Shown here one piece after another: positions 1 through 8,491 of a stretch of 64,000 nucleotides of DNA. This stretch comes from Actinophytocola xanthii (GTDB lineage Bacteria; Actinomycetota; Actinomycetes; Mycobacteriales; Pseudonocardiaceae). Numbering within the stretch: the first letter of the stretch is position 1; every line of letters begins with the position of its first letter. The stretch spans positions 62,001 through 126,000 of the forward strand of contig NZ_MSIE01000029.1 of NCBI RefSeq assembly GCF_001921205.1, given 5' to 3'. The notes under the pieces were generated by a model, which had not been told where the DNA came from, searched no databases, and worked only from the letters and a program-made list of their open reading frames with translations. The translations under genes and the position numbers were made by a program.

Positions 1-768
1 TCGATCGCCTCCGGCGTCACCTACGCGATCGCGTCCGGCAACTCCAACGCCAACGCCTGCAACACCTCCCCGGCACGCGTGCCCGAGGCGATCACCGTCA
101 ACTCCTCCAACATCGGCGACTCCCGGTCCTCGTTCTCCAACTGGGGCACCTGCACCGACATCTTCGCCCCCGGTGAGAGCATCACCTCGGCGTGGCTGAA
201 CGGTGGCACCAGAACGATCAGCGGCACCTCGATGGCGTCCCCGCACGTGGCGGGCGCGGCGGCGCTCTACCTGTCGGCCAACCCGGCTGCCTCCCCGCAG
301 GCCGTCCGGGACGCCCTAGTCGGCAACGCGACGCCAAACAAGATCCCCAACCCGGGCAACGGCTCGCCGAACCTGCTGCTGTTCACCACCGAGGGCGGCG
401 GCGGACCCGACCCGGACACCTGCGCGGCCGTGTCCAACTCGACCCGCGTGTCCATCCCGGACGCCGGCAGCGCGGTGACCAGCCCGATCACGATCTCCGG
501 GTGTGAGGGTGCCGCCTCCGGCACCGCGACCGTGGCGGTGAACATCACCCACACCTACCGCGGCGACATCCAGATCGACCTGATCGCGCCGGACGGCTCG
601 TCCTACCGCCTGAAGAGCACCAGCACCTCGGACAGCGCGGACAACATCGTCGCGACCTACACGACCAACCTGGCGTCCGAGACGGCCAACGGCACCTGGC
701 AGCTCAGCGTGCGAGACGTCTACTCCGTCGACACCGGCACCCTGAACAGCTGGACTCTGGACCTGTAG
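1..768 (+). CDS. Subtilisin-like S8 serine protease with C-terminal P domain (5' end outside window)
   Basis: C-terminal 255 residues of a secreted S8 peptidase; the frame is open from base 1, so the start, signal peptide, propeptide and the Asp and His of the triad lie upstream of the window. The oxyanion-hole Asn is in ASGNSN (about residue 14 of the fragment) and the catalytic Ser in GTSMASPHVAG (about residue 77), as in aqualysin and proteinase K relatives. After a linker rich in Gly and Pro, residues about 135-255 form a proprotein-convertase P domain (HTYRGDIQIDLIAPDGS, then NGTWQLSVRD near the end), common in actinobacterial exoproteases. It converges on truA across a strong hairpin. 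The protease class is certain; the substrate is unknown. Confidence 0.95.
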   Translation, partial: SIASGVTYAIASGNSNANACNTSPARVPEAITVNSSNIGDSRSSFSNWGTCTDIFAPGESITSAWLNGGTRTISGTSMASPHVAGAAALYLSANPAASPQAVRDALVGNATPNKIPNPGNGSPNLLLFTTEGGGGPDPDTCAAVSNSTRVSIPDAGSAVTSPITISGCEGAASGTATVAVNITHTYRGDIQIDLIAPDGSSYRLKSTSTSDSADNIVATYTTNLASETANGTWQLSVRDVYSVDTGTLNSWTLDL

Positions 769-780
769 CGAGGAGGCCGG

Positions 781-823
781 ACGTGGACGGCGGCGTGCCC
801 CTTGGGCACGCCGCCGTCCACGT
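781..823. terminator. Bidirectional hairpin between S8 protease and truA
   Basis: A perfect 20-bp inverted repeat (781-800 and 804-823) with a 3-nt loop lies between two convergent genes. Its right arm ends on the last base of the truA stop codon. No strong U tract flanks it, which is normal in GC-rich actinobacteria. Confidence 0.85.
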
Positions 824-1662
824 CAGGGTGCGGTCCGGACGTTCCGGGTGAGCGCGGCTCGGGCGGCCAGGTGCTCGTCGGCGGGGTAGTCGACCTGTAC
901 GAGGGTGAGACCGTGCGCCGGGGCGACGGTGACCTCGCTGGAGCGGCTCCTGGCGGACAGCAGCGTGCGTGGCCACTCCGGCGGCCGGCGGCCCTCGCCG
1001 ACGGCGATGAGGGCGCCGACGAGGCTGCGGACCATCGAGTGGCAGAAGGCGTCGGCGCTCACGTGGGCGGACAGGACACCGTCGGCGTCGCGGGTCCAGG
1101 CGAGGCGTTGCAGCTCGCGGACGGTCGTCGCGCCCTCCCGGCGGCGGCAGAACGCGGCGAAGTCGTGCTCGCCCAGCAGCCCGCGCGCGGCCTCGTCGAG
1201 GGCCGCGAGGTCAAGCGCCCTGGGCCAGGTGACCGTGTCGCGGCGGCGCAGCGGGTTCGCCGCCCAGGGGGTGTCGCAGACGCGGTAGACGTAGTGGCGC
1301 CGCAGGGCGGAGAACCGCGCGTCGAAGGTCGGCGGCGCCGGCTCGACCGAGGTGACGCGAACGTCGGGCGGCAGCGCACGGGCCAGCCGGGCACGCAGGT
1401 CGCCGGGGGGTTCGATGTCGCAGTGGGCGACCTGGCCGGTGGCGTGCACGCCGGCATCGGTACGGCCGGCCACGGTCAGGCGCACGTCCTGGCGTAGGAC
1501 CATCGACATGGTGTCCTCGAGCACCCCGCAGACGGTGCGACGGTCGGGCTGGCGGGCCCAGCCGGAGAAGTCGGTGCCGTCGTAGGCGATTCCGAGGCGG
1601 AACCGGACGAGCCCGCCGCCCCCGGAGGGGACGACGGGCTCGTCGTGGGGAGCTTCGCTCAG
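823..1662 (-). CDS. truA: tRNA pseudouridine(38-40) synthase TruA
   Basis: TruA converts uridines 38-40 of the tRNA anticodon arm to pseudouridine. The frame opens into the family N terminus [20 protein letters not shown], and the catalytic Asp is in GRTDAGVH, about residue 69 from the chosen start. It is the last gene of the infA-rplQ run. The start is uncertain: no ATG, GTG or TTG lies between the rplQ stop and the conserved domain. A CTG at 1660-1662 overlaps the rplQ stop (CTGA) and sits 7 nt after AGGAGG, giving 279 residues, close to family length. The nearest ATG, at 1743, would overlap rplQ by 85 bp and add 27 unconserved residues. Function is certain; the CTG start is my inference. 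Confidence 0.85.
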   Translation of the reverse strand: MSEAPHDEPVVPSGGGGLVRFRLGIAYDGTDFSGWARQPDRRTVCGVLEDTMSMVLRQDVRLTVAGRTDAGVHATGQVAHCDIEPPGDLRARLARALPPDVRVTSVEPAPPTFDARFSALRRHYVYRVCDTPWAANPLRRRDTVTWPRALDLAALDEAARGLLGEHDFAAFCRRREGATTVRELQRLAWTRDADGVLSAHVSADAFCHSMVRSLVGALIAVGEGRRPPEWPRTLLSARSRSSEVTVAPAHGLTLVQVDYPADEHLAARAALTRNVRTAP

Positions 1663-2396
1663 GACTCGTCCTCCTGGGACTCCTCCTGGGACTTCGGCAG
1701 GCTGAAGCCGGCCGACTCCGCGTCCTCCTCGGTCTTGAACCACACCTCGGCGACCGTGCGGTCGTAGAACTGGCTGCCGGGCACGTGGTACAGCATCGAG
1801 TTGGCGTTGCCCTTGATCGGGAAGCCCTCCGGCTCGGAGCCGTCCTCCAGCGCGGCGTGGCTGCCGGCGCCGTAGGGGTGCTCGTCGTCGGACTCGCTCT
1901 CCTCGACCTCGACGTCGGACGCCGTCGCCGGAGTGGTGGTCTCCTCATCGACAGCGGACGACTCGGCGGGCTTGTCGGCCTTCTTCTCGTCGGCGGCGAA
2001 CCGGGTCTTGCGGGCCGCCTCGGCCTCGGCCGTGACGGTCTTCTCCCGCACCAGCTCGATGATCGCCATCGGCGCGTTGTCGCCCTTGCGCGGCAGCGTC
2101 TTCATGATCCGGGTGTAGCCGCCGTTGCGGTCCTCGAAGAACGGACCGATCTCGGTGACCAGGCGGTGCACGACCTCCTTGTCCCGGATGACACGCATGA
2201 TCTGCCGACGGTTGTGCTGGTCGCCACGCTTGGCCTTGGTGATCAGGCGCTCGGCGTAGGGCCGCAGCTTCCTGGCCTTGGCCTGGGTGGTGGTGATCCG
2301 GCCGTGGGTGAACAGCGAGGTGGCGAGGTTCGCCAGCATCAGCCGCTCGTGTGCCGGGGAGCCGCCCAGGCGGGCGCCCTTGGTTGGCGTGGGCAT
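1659..2396 (-). CDS. rplQ: 50S ribosomal protein L17 (bL17) with acidic linker and sunset-like C-terminal domain
   Basis: Residues 1-120 are normal bL17 ([20 protein letters not shown], then [20 protein letters not shown]). At 245 residues it is roughly twice the usual bacterial length. A linker rich in Ala, Glu, Asp and Thr (about 121-175) leads to a compact C-terminal module (about 180-235) containing [21 protein letters not shown] and TVAVWF-type residues ([18 protein letters not shown]). I recognise this as the small sunset domain found at the C termini of some actinobacterial proteins. The ATG overlaps the rpoA stop by one base (TAATG), so translation is likely coupled. L17 lines the peptide exit tunnel; the role of the extension is unknown. 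Confidence 0.96.
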   Translation of the reverse strand: MPTPTKGARLGGSPAHERLMLANLATSLFTHGRITTTQAKARKLRPYAERLITKAKRGDQHNRRQIMRVIRDKEVVHRLVTEIGPFFEDRNGGYTRIMKTLPRKGDNAPMAIIELVREKTVTAEAEAARKTRFAADEKKADKPAESSAVDEETTTPATASDVEVEESESDDEHPYGAGSHAALEDGSEPEGFPIKGNANSMLYHVPGSQFYDRTVAEVWFKTEEDAESAGFSLPKSQEESQEDES

Positions 2397-3448
2397 TACA
2401 GCTGCTCCGTCTCCGCGTAGTCCTGGCCATCGTCACTGCCGGCATCGCTGACCGAGTCCGACCAGCCCTCGCTCGCGTAGTCCGTGGCGGCGGTGGTGGG
2501 GTCGAACCCGGGCGGGCTGTCCTTCAGCGCGAGGCCGAGGCCGACGAGCTTCATCTTGACCTCGTCGATCGACTTCGCACCGAAGTTGCGGATGTCCAGC
2601 AGGTCGGCCTCGCTGCGCGAGACGAGCTCACCCACGGTGTGGATGCCCTCGCGCTTGAGGCAGTTGTACGAACGCACGGTGAGGTCGAGGTCCTCGATCG
2701 GCATCGCGTAGGCGGCGATGGTGTCCGCCTCCTGCGGCGACGGACCGATCTCGATCCCCTCGGCGTCCACGTTGAGCTCGCGGGCCAGGCCGAACAGCTC
2801 GACCAGGGTCTTGCCGGCCGAGGCGACGGCGTCCCGCGGGGTGATCGACGGCTTGGTCTCGACGTCGAGGATCAGCCGGTCGAAGTCGGTGCGCTGCTCG
2901 ACACGCGTCGCCTCGACCTTGTAGGTGACCCGCAGGACCGGCGAGTAGATCGAGTCGACCGGGATCCGGCCGATCTCGGCGCCGGCCTGCTTGTTCTGGA
3001 CGGCCGGCACGTAGCCGCGGCCGCGCTCGACGACCAGCTCGATCTCGAGCTTGCCCTTGCCGTTCAGGCTTGCGATGTGCAGGTCGGGGTTGTGCACGGT
3101 GACCCCGGCCGGCGGCACGATGTCCCCGGCGGTGACCTCGCCCGGGCCCTGCTTGCGCAGGTACATGGTCACCGGCTCGTCCTCCTCGGAGCTGACCACG
3201 AGCTCCTTGAGGTTCAGGATGATGTCGGTGACGTCCTCCTTCACGCCCGGCACGGTGGTGAACTCGTGCAGCACGCCGTCGATGCGGATGCTGGTCACCG
3301 AGGCGCCGGGGATGGAGGAGAGCAGCGTGCGCCGCAGGGAGTTGCCGAGGGTGTAGCCGAAGCCGGGCTCCAACGGCTCGATGACGAACCGGGACCGCGT
3401 CTCGTTGACCGGCTCCTCGCCGAGCGAGGGCCGCTGGGAAATCAGCAC
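2396..3448 (-). CDS. rpoA: DNA-directed RNA polymerase subunit alpha
   Basis: Alpha subunit, which dimerises to nucleate polymerase assembly and contacts activators and UP elements through its C-terminal domain. The N-terminal domain carries [20 protein letters not shown]; the alpha-CTD is visible as [20 protein letters not shown] and [13 protein letters not shown], followed by an acidic tail. I chose the GTG at 3446-3448 ([12 protein letters not shown]), which follows AAAGGA by 9 nt and gives 350 residues; the frame stays open to a GTG at 3490. It lies between rpsD and rplQ in the conserved alpha operon order. Confidence 0.97.
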   Translation of the reverse strand: MLISQRPSLGEEPVNETRSRFVIEPLEPGFGYTLGNSLRRTLLSSIPGASVTSIRIDGVLHEFTTVPGVKEDVTDIILNLKELVVSSEEDEPVTMYLRKQGPGEVTAGDIVPPAGVTVHNPDLHIASLNGKGKLEIELVVERGRGYVPAVQNKQAGAEIGRIPVDSIYSPVLRVTYKVEATRVEQRTDFDRLILDVETKPSITPRDAVASAGKTLVELFGLARELNVDAEGIEIGPSPQEADTIAAYAMPIEDLDLTVRSYNCLKREGIHTVGELVSRSEADLLDIRNFGAKSIDEVKMKLVGLGLALKDSPPGFDPTTAATDYASEGWSDSVSDAGSDDGQDYAETEQL

Positions 3449-3532
3449 TTTTGTTGTTCCTTTCCTTGGGCGCCCGCCATATGACGCCACTGGAATGACC
3501 GGGAGGCGGCGTCGCGCCGCCTCCCGGGTCGA

Positions 3533-4138
3533 TCACTTCGAGTAGAACTCGACGATCAGCTGCTCCTGCACTGGCACGTCGATCTGCGCGCGCTCGGGCA
3601 GCTGGTGCACGAGGATGCGCAGGCTGTTCGGCACGACCTGCAGCCAGCCCGGGATGGGCCGGTCACCGAAGGACTCCTTGGCCACGACGAACGGCAGCGT
3701 GTTCAGCGACTTCGGCTTCACGTCGATGATGTCGAACTTCGACACCTGGAAGCTCGGCACGTTGACCTTCTTGCCGTTCACGGTGAAGTGGCCGTGGCTG
3801 ACCAGCTGCCGGGCCTGCCGCCGGGTGCGGGCCAGGCCCGCGCGGTACACGACGTTGTCCAGCCGCGACTCGAGCAGCTGCAGCAGCGCCTCACCGGTCT
3901 TGCCCTTGGTGCGGGCGGCCTGCTCGTAGTAGCGGCGGAACTGCTTCTCCAGCACGCCGTAGGTGAAGCGGGCCTTCTGCTTCTCCTGGAGCTGGAGCAG
4001 GTACTCGCTGTCCTTGATCCGCGCACGGCCGTGCTGGCCGGGCGGGTAGGGACGGCGCTCGAAGGAGCGGTCGCCCCCGACGAGGTCGACCCGGAGACGG
4101 CGAGACTTACGGGTGATGGGGCCGGTGTAACGAGCCAT
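3533..4138 (-). CDS. rpsD: 30S ribosomal protein S4 (uS4), zinc-free form
   Basis: Primary 16S rRNA binder (5' domain) of the small subunit, 201 residues, the usual length. It shows MARYTGPITRKSRRL at the start and the S4 RNA-binding domain RLDNVVYRAGLARTRRQARQ in the middle. The N terminus has no cysteines, so it is the C-minus paralog type. It lies 24 nt after rpsK, in the alpha operon. Confidence 0.99.
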   Translation of the reverse strand: MARYTGPITRKSRRLRVDLVGGDRSFERRPYPPGQHGRARIKDSEYLLQLQEKQKARFTYGVLEKQFRRYYEQAARTKGKTGEALLQLLESRLDNVVYRAGLARTRRQARQLVSHGHFTVNGKKVNVPSFQVSKFDIIDVKPKSLNTLPFVVAKESFGDRPIPGWLQVVPNSLRILVHQLPERAQIDVPVQEQLIVEFYSK

Positions 4139-4161
4139 GTCTGTCTAGTCCTCCCCTTCCC

Positions 4162-4569
4162 CTAGACCCGGCGCCGCTTGGGCGGCCGGCAGCCGTTGTG
4201 CGGCTGCGGGGTCACGTCCTGGATGGTGCCGACCTCGAGCCCGGCGGCCTGCAGCGACCGGATCGCGGTCTCCCGGCCGGAGCCGGGGCCCTTGACGAAC
4301 ACGTCGACCTTGCGCATGCCGTGCTCGGCGGCCTTGCGGGCGGCGTTCTCGGCAGCCATCTGGGCGGCGAACGGGGTGGACTTGCGGGAGCCCTTGAAGC
4401 CGACGTGGCCGCTGGACGCCCAACTGATCACGTTCCCGTTGGGGTCGGTGATCGAGACGATGGTGTTGTTGAACGTGCTCTTGATGTGCGCGTGGCCGTG
4501 GGAGACGTTCTTCTTTTCCTTGCGCCGGACCTTCTTGACCCCGGCGCCCTGACGGGACTTGGGTGGCAT
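4162..4569 (-). CDS. rpsK: 30S ribosomal protein S11 (uS11)
   Basis: Platform protein of the small subunit, 135 residues, identified by [19 protein letters not shown] and the C-terminal [19 protein letters not shown] spacer of about 190 nt separates it from rpsM upstream (4570-4760). That spacer stays open in one minus frame but shows nothing I recognise as a gene. Confidence 0.99.
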   Translation of the reverse strand: MPPKSRQGAGVKKVRRKEKKNVSHGHAHIKSTFNNTIVSITDPNGNVISWASSGHVGFKGSRKSTPFAAQMAAENAARKAAEHGMRKVDVFVKGPGSGRETAIRSLQAAGLEVGTIQDVTPQPHNGCRPPKRRRV

Positions 4570-4760
4570 GGGTGTGCGGTGCTCCTGTTAGCGGGAGGTC
4601 TGGGAGGGGCGGGACGGCGTGTGGACGTCCGCGCGGCGGATCGAGCCGGCGTCGCGGTAGAGGTCCCGGAGCGCCTGTGGCCGGGCGGTGCGGTGCGCCA
4701 CCTGCAGGGCCACGAACTGACGGTTGCGCCGCCGCTGGGCGACGACTGGTACGACCGCGC

Positions 4761-5141
4761 TCACTTCTTCCCAGCCTTCTTCTTGCCGGCCACCGTCTTC
4801 TTGGGGCCCTTGCGGGTGCGGGCGTTGGTCTTGGTCCGCTGGCCGCGCACGGGCAGGCCGCGGCGCCACCGCAGGCCCTCGTAGCAGCCGATCTCGATCT
4901 TGCGACGGATGTCGGCGTTCACCTCGCGGCGAAGGTCACCCTCGACGCGGTAGTTGCCCTCGATGAAGTCGCGGAGCTTCGTGACGTCCTCGTCGGACAG
5001 ATCCCTCGCCCGCAGGTCCGGGCTGATGCCGGTGGCCTCGAGCAACTCCTTGGAGCGGGTACGGCCGATGCCGTAGATGTAGGTCAGCGCGATCTCCATC
5101 CGCTTTTCGCGGGGGAGGTCGACGCCAGCAACGCGTGCCAT
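4761..5141 (-). CDS. rpsM: 30S ribosomal protein S13 (uS13)
   Basis: Head protein forming inter-subunit bridges and contacting P-site tRNA. The 126 residues begin [20 protein letters not shown] and include the helix-two-turn-helix region and [20 protein letters not shown]; the Lys-rich tail is typical. It follows rpmJ after a GC-rich gap of about 150 nt that may hold a leader. Confidence 0.99.
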   Translation of the reverse strand: MARVAGVDLPREKRMEIALTYIYGIGRTRSKELLEATGISPDLRARDLSDEDVTKLRDFIEGNYRVEGDLRREVNADIRRKIEIGCYEGLRWRRGLPVRGQRTKTNARTRKGPKKTVAGKKKAGKK

Positions 5142-5292
5142 ATCTCCTCGTTCGACTACTCGTCCAGGTCTTCTCCCCCACCGTCCCGGACGTGAGTCCG
5201 GGCCCCGGCCTGGTCCGGGGGCGAACCGAGCCCGTGTGGCTCGGCAGGTATGGGGAGGGCCTCTTGTGGTACGCCGCGATCGGCGGCGGTGA

Positions 5293-5406
5293 TCAGCCCT
5301 GGCGCTGCTTGTGGCGCAGGTTCTCGCAGATCACCATGACCCGCCCGTGACGGCGGATCACCTTGCACTTGTCGCAGATCTTCTTGACGCTCGGCTGGAC
5401 CTTCAC
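5293..5406 (-). CDS. rpmJ: 50S ribosomal protein L36 (bL36), zinc-binding form
   Basis: A 37-residue protein starting with GTG ([20 protein letters not shown]). Cys11, Cys14, Cys27 and His32 form the zinc ribbon of the C-plus type. It helps organise 23S rRNA near the base of the L7/L12 stalk. It follows infA by 22 nt, the usual infA-rpmJ-rpsM order of Actinobacteria. Confidence 0.97.
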   Translation of the reverse strand: MKVQPSVKKICDKCKVIRRHGRVMVICENLRHKQRQG

Positions 5407-5428
5407 GTCCCTGTCTTTCTCTTTGGAC

Positions 5429-5650
5429 CTACTTGTAGCGGTAGACGATTCGGCCGCGGGACAGGTCGTAGGGCGACAGCTCCACGACCACTCGGTCCTC
5501 CGGCAGGATGCGGATGTAGTGCTGACGCATCTTGCCGCTGATGTGTGCGAGGACCTTGTGTCCGTTCTCCAACTCGACCCGGAACATCGCGTTGGGGAGC
5601 GGCTCCACCACACGGCCTTCGACCTCGATGGCCCCGTCCTTCTTGCCCAT
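5429..5650 (-). CDS. infA: Translation initiation factor IF-1
   Basis: A 73-residue S1-like OB-fold protein that occupies the ribosomal A site during initiation. It begins [20 protein letters not shown] and ends RGRIVYRYK, full family length. The ATG at 5650 follows GGAGG closely. It heads the infA-rpmJ-rpsM-rpsK-rpsD-rpoA-rplQ-truA run, so its promoter should lie in 5651-5785, though I could not assign one. Confidence 0.98.
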   Translation of the reverse strand: MGKKDGAIEVEGRVVEPLPNAMFRVELENGHKVLAHISGKMRQHYIRILPEDRVVVELSPYDLSRGRIVYRYK

Positions 5651-5784
5651 GTCCTCCGCGTTTCGCTTGCTGGTCGTACGCATACCGCCACCCATGACCC
5701 TCGCGGGTGATAAGCATGGCGGAACGGGCGCAAATGACTGCGCCACCGATCTAGTGTACGCGCCTGGTCGCGGACGCCCGAATC

Positions 5785-5990
5785 CGGGCCACCCGATCAG
5801 GCGTCGGCGACGTGCCACAGTGACGAAGATGACCCTACGCGGGTCGGCCACTGCGCCGAACGGGCTGCTCCGCGGCCTGCCGGCCGCCGGCCCGGTCGAA
5901 CCGGGTGGCCAGTACCGGTCGAACCGGGAAGCCAGTACCGAGAGCAGGTCCCTCGATTGTGCCGGACCCCATGCCCTCTCCGCGAGCGCG
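5785..5990 (-). pseudogene. Decayed partial copy of the adjacent XRE/DUF5753 gene 3' end and DUF397 gene tail
   Basis: This stretch resembles the tail of the neighbouring regulator pair. Its minus strand reads [20 protein letters not shown], matching [19 protein letters not shown] at the end of the intact XRE protein; the DNA shares CAATCGAGGGAC and flanking bases (18 of 20 positions). Some 100 bp on, it reads IFVTVARRR, matching the DUF397 end TFVTTARR, and the similarity continues past the position of that gene's stop (GCACGTCGCxGACGCCTG), which here is changed to sense. The core of the DUF397 gene is missing. No start or intact gene is present. It fills most of the 382-nt gap upstream of infA. 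Confidence 0.7.
5894..5939. repeat. 23-bp tandem direct repeat, two copies
   Basis: Two adjacent 23-bp units (5894-5916 and 5917-5939) begin GGTCGAACCGGG and end CCAGTACC; they differ at two positions. The repeat lies inside the decayed XRE copy and probably arose after it lost function. Confidence 0.85.
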
Positions 5991-6032
5991 GCAGCGATGC
6001 GGGATCGAACCCGCAGCCCTCTCGACCAGGCG

Positions 6033-6206
6033 TCAGCGACGTGCCGTCGTGACGAACGTCCGCCAGGCGTGAGGCTTGAAGGTGAGCCTGGGCCCAGTCG
6101 TGTTCTTCGAGTCACGCAGGGCGACCTCGGCCGGGGCGAGTGCCACCTCCACACAGTTGCCGTCAGGCACGGAACTGAAGCTGCTCTTTCGCCAGGTGCG
6201 AGGCAT
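6033..6206 (-). CDS. DUF397 domain protein, small partner of the XRE regulator
   Basis: A 57-residue protein beginning [12 protein letters not shown], with the DUF397 hallmark DGNCVEVAL, then VALRDSKN and a C-terminal WRTFV. DUF397 proteins are short acidic or neutral actinobacterial proteins encoded beside XRE/DUF5753 regulators, as in the WhiJ-linked pairs of Streptomyces; some are thought to counteract the DNA-binding partner. The ATG at 6206 follows GGAGG by 9 nt. It overlaps the 3' end of the XRE gene by 44 bp in another frame, so the two are likely co-translated. It is easily missed because of its length. Confidence 0.9.
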   Translation of the reverse strand: MPRTWRKSSFSSVPDGNCVEVALAPAEVALRDSKNTTGPRLTFKPHAWRTFVTTARR

Positions 6207-7020
6207 CGGGAGGAACCTCCGGTCGATCGAACCTGTTCGCCATCGCGGCGAGCATGTCCCTCGATTGTCCCCAACTCAGCGCCCGGTGGGAGATGTCGAC
6301 GATAGTTTCGTAAAATTTCGCCACGTGCGACTCGTGCTCGAGAAAGACTCCCAGAACGCCGTGATCCAGGTAGACGAGCGGTCGGTGGCCTTCATATCGG
6401 AACAGCACGAACTCGCCGCCGAGCGCTGAGCAGGCTCCAAGCACTCCTGGTACGACGCGGATGGCAATCAGCGGGTGTTCACTGGCCAGGACCAGCTTGA
6501 GCAGCTGATCGTTCATCACGCGGTTGCCGCCCACCGGCAATCGCAAGGCCTGCTCGTGCACGAAGAACTCGAATGGCCGGTTACGGAGCACGCTTTGCCG
6601 CTCCATCCGCAGCCGCACCAACTCGGGGCGATCGTCGCCGATCAGAGCGGCGGCATACTCCTCGGTCTGCAACAGCCCTGGCACCAACAGTGGGTCGTAA
6701 CTCGTTGATGAGGTCGCCGTCGTCTCATGGAAGATCAGCGCGCTGGACCGTTCGGACAGCCAGTATCCCGAGGTGCCCGGTTCGCGGTGCAGCTCGAGCA
6801 GCCGGTCCACCTCTTTCGAGGGCAACCCGCAGTAAGCCACGTAGCGCACGAGGTCGACCTCGGTGACGCCGAGGATGCCGTTCTCGATTCGGGAGACCTT
6901 GCTGGCCGACCAGCCCAGGCGGTCCGCAAGCTGCTGGCCCGAGAGGCCGGCCGCCTGTCTGTGGTTCCGCAGTTCCTCACCCAGCTCGCGCACTCGCGCG
7001 GTGACCCTCCGTAGAACCAT
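6163..7020 (-). CDS. XRE-family helix-turn-helix regulator with DUF5753 domain
   Basis: A 285-residue DNA-binding protein. The helix-turn-helix lies near residues 18-45 ([20 protein letters not shown]), and the rest is the DUF5753 domain ([18 protein letters not shown]; later [16 protein letters not shown]). This architecture occurs in many copies in Streptomyces and Pseudonocardia, usually beside a DUF397 gene, as here. Some members act in development or antibiotic control; the target of this one is unknown. The ATG at 7020 matches the family start ([13 protein letters not shown]). A degenerate second copy of its 3' end lies at 5785-5990. Confidence 0.94.
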   Translation of the reverse strand: MVLRRVTARVRELGEELRNHRQAAGLSGQQLADRLGWSASKVSRIENGILGVTEVDLVRYVAYCGLPSKEVDRLLELHREPGTSGYWLSERSSALIFHETTATSSTSYDPLLVPGLLQTEEYAAALIGDDRPELVRLRMERQSVLRNRPFEFFVHEQALRLPVGGNRVMNDQLLKLVLASEHPLIAIRVVPGVLGACSALGGEFVLFRYEGHRPLVYLDHGVLGVFLEHESHVAKFYETIVDISHRALSWGQSRDMLAAMANRFDRPEVPPDASHLAKEQLQFRA

Positions 7021-7112
7021 GGCGGGGACGGTAGCGCCGCAGCGAGGGCGGCCGCCGGAACTCTGGCCAAGACCACCCCATCTGGGGCAGGGCTTGCACG
7101 GGGTGCACGAAC

Positions 7113-7880
7113 TCAGGGGGCGGTGAGCACCCAGGGGCCGTCCTCGGTCACCGCGACCGTGTGCTCCCAGTGGGCTGCTCGGGAGCTGTCGGCGGTGACT
7201 ACCGTCCAGCCGTCCTCGAGCTCGACGGTCTCCTCGCCGCCTAACGTCAGCATCGGCTCGATGGCTATCGCCATGCCGACGCGCAGCCGCGGGCCCTTGC
7301 CCGGCTTGCCGTAGTTGGGCAGGAACGGCTCCATGTGCATGGCCCGCCCGATCCCGTGGCCGCCGTACTCGCGGATGATGCCGTAGCGCCGGCCGTCGGC
7401 ACGCTCGGCCTTGTGCACGGCGGTCTCCACGGCGTGGGAGATGTCGGTCAGGCGACCGTCTGGGCGAACGGCCTCGATACCGGCGAGCATCGCCGCGCGG
7501 GTGGCCTCCGACAGGGCGCGGTCGGTGGCGGACTGGGTGCCGACCGGGACCGTCACGGCCGAGTCGCCGTGCCAGCCGTCGAGGATGGCGCCGCAGTCGA
7601 TCGAGATCAGGTCGCCGTCGGCCAGGACCTGGGTGGGCGACGGGATGCCGTGCACGATCTGCTCGTTGACCGAAGCGCAGATGCTCGCGGGGAAACCGCG
7701 GTAGCCCTTGAAACTCGGCACCGCTCCGGCGTCGCGGATGGTCTGCTCGGCTATCTCGTCCAGCTCGGCCGTGCTCACGCCCGGCCGCACCGCCGCGGTC
7801 ATCGCCGACAACGCCTTCGCCACCACCAGGCCGGCGGCTCGCATGGCTTCGAGCTCCGCAGGGGCCTTGAGCTCGATCAT
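7113..7880 (-). CDS. map: Type I methionine aminopeptidase
   Basis: Removes the initiator Met from nascent proteins. From the ATG at 7880 ([17 protein letters not shown]) it has 255 residues. The metal ligands are Asp95, Asp106, His175, Glu208 and Glu239, and the conserved His78 is in VHGIPSP. An alternative GTG at 7940 overlaps the adk stop (GTGA) and would add 20 residues lacking family similarity. It follows secY and adk in the conserved secY-adk-map unit. There is no long N-terminal SH3-like extension. Confidence 0.96.
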   Translation of the reverse strand: MIELKAPAELEAMRAAGLVVAKALSAMTAAVRPGVSTAELDEIAEQTIRDAGAVPSFKGYRGFPASICASVNEQIVHGIPSPTQVLADGDLISIDCGAILDGWHGDSAVTVPVGTQSATDRALSEATRAAMLAGIEAVRPDGRLTDISHAVETAVHKAERADGRRYGIIREYGGHGIGRAMHMEPFLPNYGKPGKGPRLRVGMAIAIEPMLTLGGEETVELEDGWTVVTADSSRAAHWEHTVAVTEDGPWVLTAP

Positions 7881-7936
7881 CCGACCCCGCCACGACTGGA
7901 TGGACAGCCGTAGACCCCCAAGCAGACCACCGTGTG

Positions 7937-8491
7937 TCACGTCCGATCGCGCAGGGCGTTCAGCACGCGATCGGTGATCACCCCGACCTCGCCGACTCCG
8001 TCGACCTTCACCAGGATGTCGCGGTAGTACTCGAGCAGCGGGGCGGTCTCTGACCGGTAGACACTCTGCCGGCGGCGGATGACCTCCTCGTTGTCGTCCG
8101 CCCGGCCCCGGGAGAGCAGTCGCGAGACCACGACCTCCTCGTCGACCTCCAGCTGGACCACCGCGTCCAGCTGGCGGTCCACCTCGGCGAGGTACTTGCC
8201 CAGCACGTCGGCCTGGCCGATGTTGCGGGGGAACCCGTCGAGCAGGAAGCCCCCGTCGGTGTCCGGCTCACCCAGCCGCTCGATCACCAGCTGGTTGGTC
8301 ACCTCGTCCGGCACGAGCTGGCCGGAGTCGAGGAACTGCTTGACGCTGCGCCCCAGGTCGGTCTGGTCGTTGATGTGAGCGCGGAACAACTCCCCGGTCG
8401 AGATGTGCGGGATCGCCAGCTTCTCGCTCAGCACGCCCGCCTGGGTGCCCTTGCCCGCACCCGGCGGACCAACGAGGAGAAGACGCGTCAC
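7937..8491 (-). CDS. adk: Adenylate kinase
   Basis: Interconverts AMP plus ATP with two ADP. The 184 residues carry the P-loop GPPGAGKGT (8-16), AMP-binding STGELFR and DGFPRN, and a short LID ([14 protein letters not shown]) without zinc cysteines, the short form usual in Actinobacteria. The GTG start overlaps the secY stop by 4 nt (GTGA), so translation is coupled. Confidence 0.98.
   Translation of the reverse strand: MTRLLLVGPPGAGKGTQAGVLSEKLAIPHISTGELFRAHINDQTDLGRSVKQFLDSGQLVPDEVTNQLVIERLGEPDTDGGFLLDGFPRNIGQADVLGKYLAEVDRQLDAVVQLEVDEEVVVSRLLSRGRADDNEEVIRRRQSVYRSETAPLLEYYRDILVKVDGVGEVGVITDRVLNALRDRT

Noticed and set aside
4588-4760. Possible small gene between rpsM and rpsK on the minus strand
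   Set aside because: The frame is open but it begins inside rpsM out of phase, has no ribosome binding site and no recognisable similarity. It is treated as spacer.
5991-6018. tRNA-like T arm on the minus strand (GCGGGTTCGATCCCGC)
   Set aside because: The loop has 6 bases rather than 7, and no matching acceptor, D arm or anticodon arm lies upstream. It is probably a chance GC-rich stem near the regulator duplicate.
7045-7112. Small inverted repeats between map and the XRE gene
   Set aside because: The stems are only 4-5 bp and not placed as a convincing terminator or operator.
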